Source: CAYGWP01 sp964353455
GTDB lineage: Bacteria > Planctomycetota > Phycisphaerae > FEN-1346
Direction: 5' to 3'
Assembly: GCA_964353455.1 (NCBI GenBank)
Contig: CAYGWP010000486.1
Coordinates: 1-11,304 of the forward strand
DNA: 11,304 nt
The notes beneath the pieces were generated by a model that saw only the letters and a list, made by a program, of their open reading frames with translations, was not told the origin of the DNA and ran no database searches. The translations under genes were made by a program, and so were the position numbers. Of this stretch, positions 6,742-11,304 are shown one piece after another (the stretch's first letter is position 1; every line of letters starts with the position of its first letter).

Positions 6742-9700
6742 TTCCCCGCCTCCGGCCGGGTATGCAGATAGAACCAGTAACAGGCGGCCGGCACGGTGGT
6801 CTGGTTGAAGCAGTTCTCGTTGTGCAAGGGGTAGCGGCCGAAGTCGATGTATTGCTCGGTCACGGGCCAGTCGTACCAGTTGGGAATCATTTTCTTGGTT
6901 GGGCCAAAGTTCAGCAGCCATTGTTGAACCCAGGCGTTGGCCGACCGGCTCATGCTGTTGCCTTCATTGCCTTGGCCGTAGGGAATGTGGCCGACGATCA
7001 TGTCGGGCAACTGGCCGGTAACGTGCGCATCGACGATGAAATTGAAATGCTGCGCGTTGTACCCAACGCCCGTGCAGTAGGAGAGGTTGTCCGGATTGGC
7101 GCCGAGGCTGTAATTCGCCCCCTGCACCGCCGCGGCCAGATAGACGGGCTTCCGCGTCAGTTCATAGGCGTAGATCAGGGCAAAGCCGCCCTGCGCCGGC
7201 GTACTGAAGTACCGGCAGGCGAAGATGAGCGGGTAATCGGTTCGCACGCCGGCGATGACGTCGTACGCGTTCTTCCGGCTGAACGCGATGGCATGGTCGG
7301 CATAGGCCGTGATGCGCTCCACCGCCCGCTTCTTGAGTTCCGGGTCGCCCACGCCTTCAGGCAGACGGGCGTATGCGAAGTCGGCGCCGGGTTGGTCCAT
7401 ATAGAGCGCGGCCTTGCCGGACAATTCCGACGACTGTTTGAACGCCTCATCGTAGGCCGGGTCGCGCGTGGCGGCCAGTAACTCCACGGCAGCCATGGCA
7501 CGAAAATTGCGCAGATTCTTCGCCAGGTTCTTGTCGTAGGAGAGCACCTTCTGGTAGATCGCGTCGTCGTCTTTCGAGTGTGCTTCCACCCAGGTCCAGG
7601 CGCGTTTGGCTGATTCCAGATACTCCGCAGCCAGTTTCTTGTCGAAGGCGGTTAGCACGCGCGCGGCCCTTGCAGCAGCGGCGGCGTAGCGCAGGGTCGT
7701 GATATGGTCAACCGCATAGACTCCAACGCTCTTGATCATGGAACTGGTGGCTGCCGGAGGACATCCCCACCCATAGCCGTAGCCGCCGCGTACCCCGCCG
7801 TCGGGAAGTTGAAGGCTCTTCCAACACGGCATCTGCCACAGCGCTTCGTCGAGGATGTCGGGAAGGTTGTTTTTCATCTCCACCGCCGGCAGCGAGAGTT
7901 TTATCCGGGAAAACGCCGCGGGATTCAGATCGTACAAGCCGAGCAGGTCGTAGGTCGCGCTTAGGTGACCTCCCAACGTATCCCAGTCGCCCGCATCCTG
8001 ATACGCACCCCATATCCCGGAAACGCGCTTCAAGGTTCCCGCATTGGCCAGTTCGATCAGGTTCTTTCCGCGAGCCCCTTCCTGTCCGCCCTGCTCGGGG
8101 ATGGTCATCTGATAGAACTCAACGCCGTCGTCCGGATGGAACGGACGTTTGCGTGTATAGGCACAGGCAGGCGGCCCCAGGTCGATACCCTGGCGCTGCG
8201 CCAGAATCCCCTGCATGGCGGCCTTAAACGGCGCTTCCCACACGTCGACGGCAATGCGGAACGGTCCGCTCAAACCGAGGCCGGGGATAAACACGCGGTA
8301 TTCGCCCGGCGTGCTGAAGGTGCTGAAGTCCAGGCGGCGCACCGCGGCCTTCGTATAATCCAACTTCTCGTGGATGGAAATCTGCTCCTCTTCGCCCTCC
8401 TTCTTCGCGAGTTCCGCCTTGCCGGTGAACACGGTCTTACCGGCAGCGTCCACCAGTTCGAAGGCGGCGACGTCGGGCGTGCAACCGCCGCTCTTCCCGT
8501 CCTTGTCCACGCCCATCCAGAAGGAGAGGTAGGCGCGCTTGTAGGGATCGTCCGGACGATAGCCGGTCTGGATGGCGTGCAGCGCGATGCTTTGCGTCTG
8601 GCGGGGCTTGTGAACGTAGGCGACGGTCTCCTTGGAGGTGTTCACACCCACGAAGCGGATCGCGTACGTCGCGCCGTCCTTGAGCGGCGCAGGCAGTTTC
8701 AGCGAGATCGTGTACAAGAAAGGCAGCGGCTGGCTGTACCCATCGGGCTTGCCCTTGCGGAAGACCTGTGCTGGCCGTAGCGGCTGCGCATAGGCAGAGT
8801 CGTCCGCCGACTGGATGGTATAGGCCTCGGGCACATCAACAACCGTCTCGTCGAGCAGTTGCCCTTTCGTCTTGCCTGCGATGAAAAGAGATTTGCCATC
8901 AAACGAAAATTCACCCGCCTTGGTGCGTTTACTGTTCACCATCCGGTATAGCGCCTTCTGGAAACACTCGACCACCTTGCCATCCTTCACCTCGTACTGC
9001 GGCTTGTCCTTCGCCTCTTCCACGACTTCGTCGCCGGGTTCGGCAACGTAGGGCACAAGTTGATTGCTGACGTGCTGGCCAGCCTGGAGCGTGATGGCGA
9101 GGACATCCGGAGCCACGGCGCACACCTGCCGCACCTCCGGGCCGTCCACCGGGTGGGGCGCGCCGGTTTCCAGGAACTTCTTCCGGGCCTTTTCCTTGGC
9201 CTCGGCCTCCAGGCGCTTCTTTTCAGCCTCTTTGGCGTGAAGTTCCTTGAGCTTCGCCCGCTGGGCGCGCAACTCATCCGTCGGCGGCACGAGCACGATC
9301 CCGGAGAGCACCACGTCCACCGCATTGCCGCCCCAGTCGCCGATCACCATCAAACTTGCGACGTTGTCCAGTCCTGGCGTCTTGCCGGCCTTCTCCACGT
9401 TCTGCGGCTCGGCCAGCGACGCACCGTTCTCCGCCACAACCTGTTGCGACGCGCCGGGTTTGAGTTTGCGCAAGTCGAACTTGTAGGTGTGGCTGGTGCC
9501 ATCGGCATCGCTGAGATGCAGGTTGAGGGCGCCGGCCTTGTTCTCCTCGCCCACAGCCAGCGTCATCGCGGGCGACCAGTCGCCGTAACCAGTCAAGTCC
9601 ACGTTCAAGCCGGCCACGCCCGCGCCGCCTTGGGCGTTCTTCGCGGAGATGTGGATTCCGTCGGCCTTTGCGGCAAAAGCAGTCTTCGCCTTGTCCCACG

Positions 9701-9845
9701 AACCGAACCCAAACATGAACGGCTTGTCGCAGACGCTGATGACCGGTGCGGACTTGGCCGGGGCCTCGGCCGCCGGAACGTTTACCCCCAGAAACAACAT
9801 GATGACGAGGTTCAAGCCGATAGTGCCGCTCACGCAGGTCCTCAT
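6738..9845 (-). CDS. Secreted multidomain glycoside hydrolase family 9 enzyme (cellulase-like)
   Basis: A 1035-aa exported protein. Its signal peptide is MRTCVSGTIGLNLVIMLFLG to about residue 27. Residues 30-188 are a beta-rich, possibly carbohydrate-binding region. Residues 191-225 are a charged Ala/Lys/Glu helix, probably a coiled coil (AKLKELHAKEAEKKRLEAEA). Another beta region precedes a CelD_N Ig-like domain (about 418-536, from LHAIQTGYRP to GPFRIAVDVW). The GH9 (alpha/alpha)6 catalytic domain spans about 538-1030. Catalytic signatures are QDAGDWD (Asp617 and Asp620, the DAGD motif with the general base), SLGANPDNLSYCTGVG (about 913-928) and Glu1010 in HNENCFNQ, the expected acid. The usual PHHR-type motif is not recognisable, so the substrate may differ from plain cellulose. 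ATG 9845 is chosen over 9881 because AAAGGGG lies 8 bases upstream and the signal peptide follows directly. It sits 39 bases after the FecR gene, and its stop overlaps the next start. Confidence 0.88.
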   Translation of the reverse strand: MRTCVSGTIGLNLVIMLFLGVNVPAAEAPAKSAPVISVCDKPFMFGFGSWDKAKTAFAAKADGIHISAKNAQGGAGVAGLNVDLTGYGDWSPAMTLAVGEENKAGALNLHLSDADGTSHTYKFDLRKLKPGASQQVVAENGASLAEPQNVEKAGKTPGLDNVASLMVIGDWGGNAVDVVLSGIVLVPPTDELRAQRAKLKELHAKEAEKKRLEAEAKEKARKKFLETGAPHPVDGPEVRQVCAVAPDVLAITLQAGQHVSNQLVPYVAEPGDEVVEEAKDKPQYEVKDGKVVECFQKALYRMVNSKRTKAGEFSFDGKSLFIAGKTKGQLLDETVVDVPEAYTIQSADDSAYAQPLRPAQVFRKGKPDGYSQPLPFLYTISLKLPAPLKDGATYAIRFVGVNTSKETVAYVHKPRQTQSIALHAIQTGYRPDDPYKRAYLSFWMGVDKDGKSGGCTPDVAAFELVDAAGKTVFTGKAELAKKEGEEEQISIHEKLDYTKAAVRRLDFSTFSTPGEYRVFIPGLGLSGPFRIAVDVWEAPFKAAMQGILAQRQGIDLGPPACAYTRKRPFHPDDGVEFYQMTIPEQGGQEGARGKNLIELANAGTLKRVSGIWGAYQDAGDWDTLGGHLSATYDLLGLYDLNPAAFSRIKLSLPAVEMKNNLPDILDEALWQMPCWKSLQLPDGGVRGGYGYGWGCPPAATSSMIKSVGVYAVDHITTLRYAAAAARAARVLTAFDKKLAAEYLESAKRAWTWVEAHSKDDDAIYQKVLSYDKNLAKNLRNFRAMAAVELLAATRDPAYDEAFKQSSELSGKAALYMDQPGADFAYARLPEGVGDPELKKRAVERITAYADHAIAFSRKNAYDVIAGVRTDYPLIFACRYFSTPAQGGFALIYAYELTRKPVYLAAAVQGANYSLGANPDNLSYCTGVGYNAQHFNFIVDAHVTGQLPDMIVGHIPYGQGNEGNSMSRSANAWVQQWLLNFGPTKKMIPNWYDWPVTEQYIDFGRYPLHNENCFNQTTVPAACYWFYLHTRPEAGK

Positions 9846-9853
9846 GGTTACGG

Positions 9854-9860
9854 CCCCTTT
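9854..9860 (-). promoter_or_regulatory. Ribosome binding site of the GH9 gene
   Basis: AAAGGGG on the minus strand, 8 bases before the ATG at 9845. It decides between this ATG and the in-frame ATGs near 9881, which have no comparable site and would put a charged stretch in front of the signal peptide. Confidence 0.6.
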
Positions 9861-9884
9861 CTCACGGTTGTAGGCCATCACATT

Positions 9885-11219
9885 TCATCGCGAAGCACCC
9901 GAAGAGGGAGGCATAATGGCCACCTCCGCCACCTCCAGCCCCGCCTTCGGCGAATAGCAGGCCAGGTACACCAGGAACACCCGGCTGCCAGGCTGAAGCC
10001 GCACGCCCGCCGGGAACTTGCCTTCCAGCGACGTCAGGGGCAGGTCCAGGGTGCGCCAACCCGTGGCGTCGGCGCGGCCGGCGTCGGGCTTGAGGGTCGT
10101 CTGGAAGTTGCCCGCGAACCCGCCCGTCGGGTGGTGGACGCCTACCAGCACCAGCAGGTCCTGCCGCGTCGCCGTCCGCCACCGCAGGCGCAGCACGCTG
10201 TCGGGCCATACGGACGCAATGCTCCCCGAACTGTCCCGCACTTCGACGGTGTAGGCGGGGATCGGCGTGCCGTCGGCCCGCCGGATGGACACGTCGAGCA
10301 GATTGCGCAGCCGGCCGGGGCCGGCGGAATCGGCCGCAATGTACTCGCCCCGCCACGTCGCCGGCGGCGACTGGCTGAACGTCTGACGCCATTCGGACGG
10401 CGCAGGCGGCAGTTGACGGCTCTCCAGCCGCGCGGCCGTCTCGAGCGTGGCCACCGCCGCGTGCCCCTGCGGCACGTCTATCGTGCTGCCGTCGGCCAAG
10501 CGGCGCAGACGCACTCGCCCCGACTCCACGGACAGTTGCGTCTCGCCCGACTGGGCGACCAGGAGGAACCGCGTGCCCAGGACCTCGACTTCGGCCGTCG
10601 GCGTGCGGATCATCATCGGCCTGTCGGCGGGTTGCGGGCGGATGTCGCCGGTCAGCGAACCGTGCCTTAGCGCCAGTTGCTTCTGCGCCCCGTGGGACAA
10701 GGCCAGTTCCGAGTCCCCCGCGACCGTCACGACCGAGCCGTCGCCGAACCGCAACTGGGCGGAACTGGCGGCCCCCTCCACGCTCAGCGTCCCCGCGCGC
10801 ATTTGGGCGCCGGGCTTAAGGCCGCTCTCCGCCTGGCCGCCTTCGGGGCTCCACGATGCGGCCCCCGACACCTGCGTAAGCGTGATGATCTCGGCTTCTT
10901 GCCGGCTGAGCCAGAAGGCCACGACGCCGACGATCACGGCCGCCGCGGCGGCGACCGTCACGGCCGCGCGCTTCCAGTGGCGCGGGCCGCCCGTCTCGCG
11001 GACGGGTTGTGCCCGTAGCGGCGCCTTGATCGCCTGCTCGCGGGCCAGGTCGGCCATCGCCAGCGCCTGCATCGCCATCTCACGCAGCGCGGCCCGCGCG
11101 TCAGCGTCGGTCTTCAGGAGCGCGCTCAGGGCGTCAACCTCGGCCTGGGACAGATTGCCGTCGAGGTACCGCACCAGGAGTTGGTCGCGGCGTTCGGGGG
11201 TCATCTGGTCGGGGTTCAT
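9885..11219 (-). CDS. FecR-domain transmembrane anti-sigma factor with long periplasmic extension
   Basis: A 444-aa single-pass membrane protein. The cytoplasmic N-terminus (1-82) has the short helical anti-sigma pattern RRDQLLVRYLDGNLSQAEV...LLKTDADARAALREM, without a zinc-binding His/Cys set. A transmembrane helix follows at about 84-104 (AAVTVAAAAAVIVGVVAFWL). The FecR domain lies at about 112-260, with FGDGSVVTVAGDSEL and the conserved IRTPTAEVEVLGTRF (204-218). The C-terminal part (about 290-436) is an unrecognised beta-rich module (GWRTLDLPLTSLEGKF, RVFLVYLACY), possibly a ligand-sensing or sugar-binding domain. Known family role: hold the partner ECF sigma factor inactive until an envelope signal is sensed. 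The start has AGGAGG 4 bases upstream, and its ATG overlaps the sigma stop (ATGA), so the pair is translationally coupled. It probably controls the hydrolase genes that follow, but no sigma-target promoter could be identified. Confidence 0.87.
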   Translation of the reverse strand: MNPDQMTPERRDQLLVRYLDGNLSQAEVDALSALLKTDADARAALREMAMQALAMADLAREQAIKAPLRAQPVRETGGPRHWKRAAVTVAAAAAVIVGVVAFWLSRQEAEIITLTQVSGAASWSPEGGQAESGLKPGAQMRAGTLSVEGAASSAQLRFGDGSVVTVAGDSELALSHGAQKQLALRHGSLTGDIRPQPADRPMMIRTPTAEVEVLGTRFLLVAQSGETQLSVESGRVRLRRLADGSTIDVPQGHAAVATLETAARLESRQLPPAPSEWRQTFSQSPPATWRGEYIAADSAGPGRLRNLLDVSIRRADGTPIPAYTVEVRDSSGSIASVWPDSVLRLRWRTATRQDLLVLVGVHHPTGGFAGNFQTTLKPDAGRADATGWRTLDLPLTSLEGKFPAGVRLQPGSRVFLVYLACYSPKAGLEVAEVAIMPPSSGASR

Positions 11220-11304
11220 GGCGCCTCCTGACTTGTGCGCGGGGCCTGGCCGGCCAGCCGCCGCTCAATGCACTGCGCGAGTGCCCGATGCAGCCGCGAG
11301 AGCC
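11216..11304 (-). CDS. C-terminal end of probable ECF sigma-70 factor (partial)
   Basis: Only the last 28 codons lie in the window; the gene enters from the right edge, with codons in frame from 11302. The translation LSRLHRALAQCIERRL followed by a short tail (AGQAPRTSQEAP) matches the end of the region 4 DNA-binding helix of ECF sigma factors ('V..RLHRA...L...L'). The stop TGA (11216-11218) overlaps the ATG of the FecR anti-sigma gene, the classic arrangement of a sigma/anti-sigma pair. The call depends on a short peptide plus this context. A helix-turn-helix regulator of another type is possible but less likely. Confidence 0.65.
   Translation of the reverse strand, partial: LSRLHRALAQCIERRLAGQAPRTSQEAP
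11224..11229 (-). promoter_or_regulatory. Strong ribosome binding site of the FecR gene inside the sigma factor end
   Basis: AGGAGG on the minus strand, 4 bases before the ATG at 11219. It lies within the last codons of the sigma factor reading frame and fits coupled translation of sigma and anti-sigma. Confidence 0.65.

Noticed and set aside
9060..10670. Plus-strand open frame of 536 codons spanning the GH9/FecR junction
   Set aside because: It crosses two well-supported minus-strand genes and gives an Arg/His-rich product typical of a shadow frame.
1..11304. CRISPR array, phage genes or attachment site
   Set aside because: No regularly spaced direct repeats, integrase, capsid or tRNA-end duplication was seen.

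Overview
The window is a single gene-dense block of eight genes (one split in two), all read from the minus strand. Every gap between genes is under 80 bases and several neighbours overlap or nearly touch. The DNA is GC-rich. The gene families suggest a bacterium of the Planctomycetota / wider PVC group: an ECF sigma factor next to a FecR-type anti-sigma protein, tandem FGE-sulfatase (SUMF1-like) domains, a secreted PQQ-type beta-propeller with the WPQFRGP motif, an Asp-box (BNR) propeller and a malectin-like protein. This assignment is an inference from gene content only.

Layout in transcription order (right to left): (1) the last 28 codons of a probable ECF sigma factor (11216-11304, partial). 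(2) A 444-aa FecR-domain transmembrane anti-sigma factor (9885-11219), whose ATG overlaps the sigma stop. (3) A 1035-aa secreted glycoside hydrolase family 9 enzyme (6738-9845). (4) A secreted protein with two tandem FGE-sulfatase domains, overlapping the GH9 stop by ATGA and now split into 5032-6741 and 4621-5028. (5) A secreted clan GH-D, alpha-galactosidase-like enzyme (2896-4614). (6) A secreted Asp-box/BNR propeller (1728-2864). (7) A secreted PQQ-like propeller (375-1691). (8) The start of a secreted malectin-like protein (1-298, partial).

The likely logic is a glycan-degradation locus. The sigma/anti-sigma pair would sense an envelope or substrate signal. The downstream genes would deliver exported hydrolases (GH9 for beta-glucan-like chains, GH36/27-like for alpha-galactosides) and exported binding or scaffold proteins. 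No transporter, sulfatase or kinase lies in the window, so the substrate cannot be fixed from here.

The most notable feature is a roughly 100-bp palindromic element at 5024-5123 inside the second FGE-sulfatase domain. It has perfect 11-12 bp terminal inverted repeats and an exact 8-bp direct repeat of the target (CGTATTTG) on each side. Inside are two inverted REP-like hairpins that differ by a compensatory base-pair change. Insertion plus duplication adds exactly 108 bp (36 codons), so frame is kept, but the element's end supplies an in-frame TGA followed one codon later by an ATG. The gene is therefore split by a single stop inside a small mobile element, with a possible restart built into the element's own terminus.
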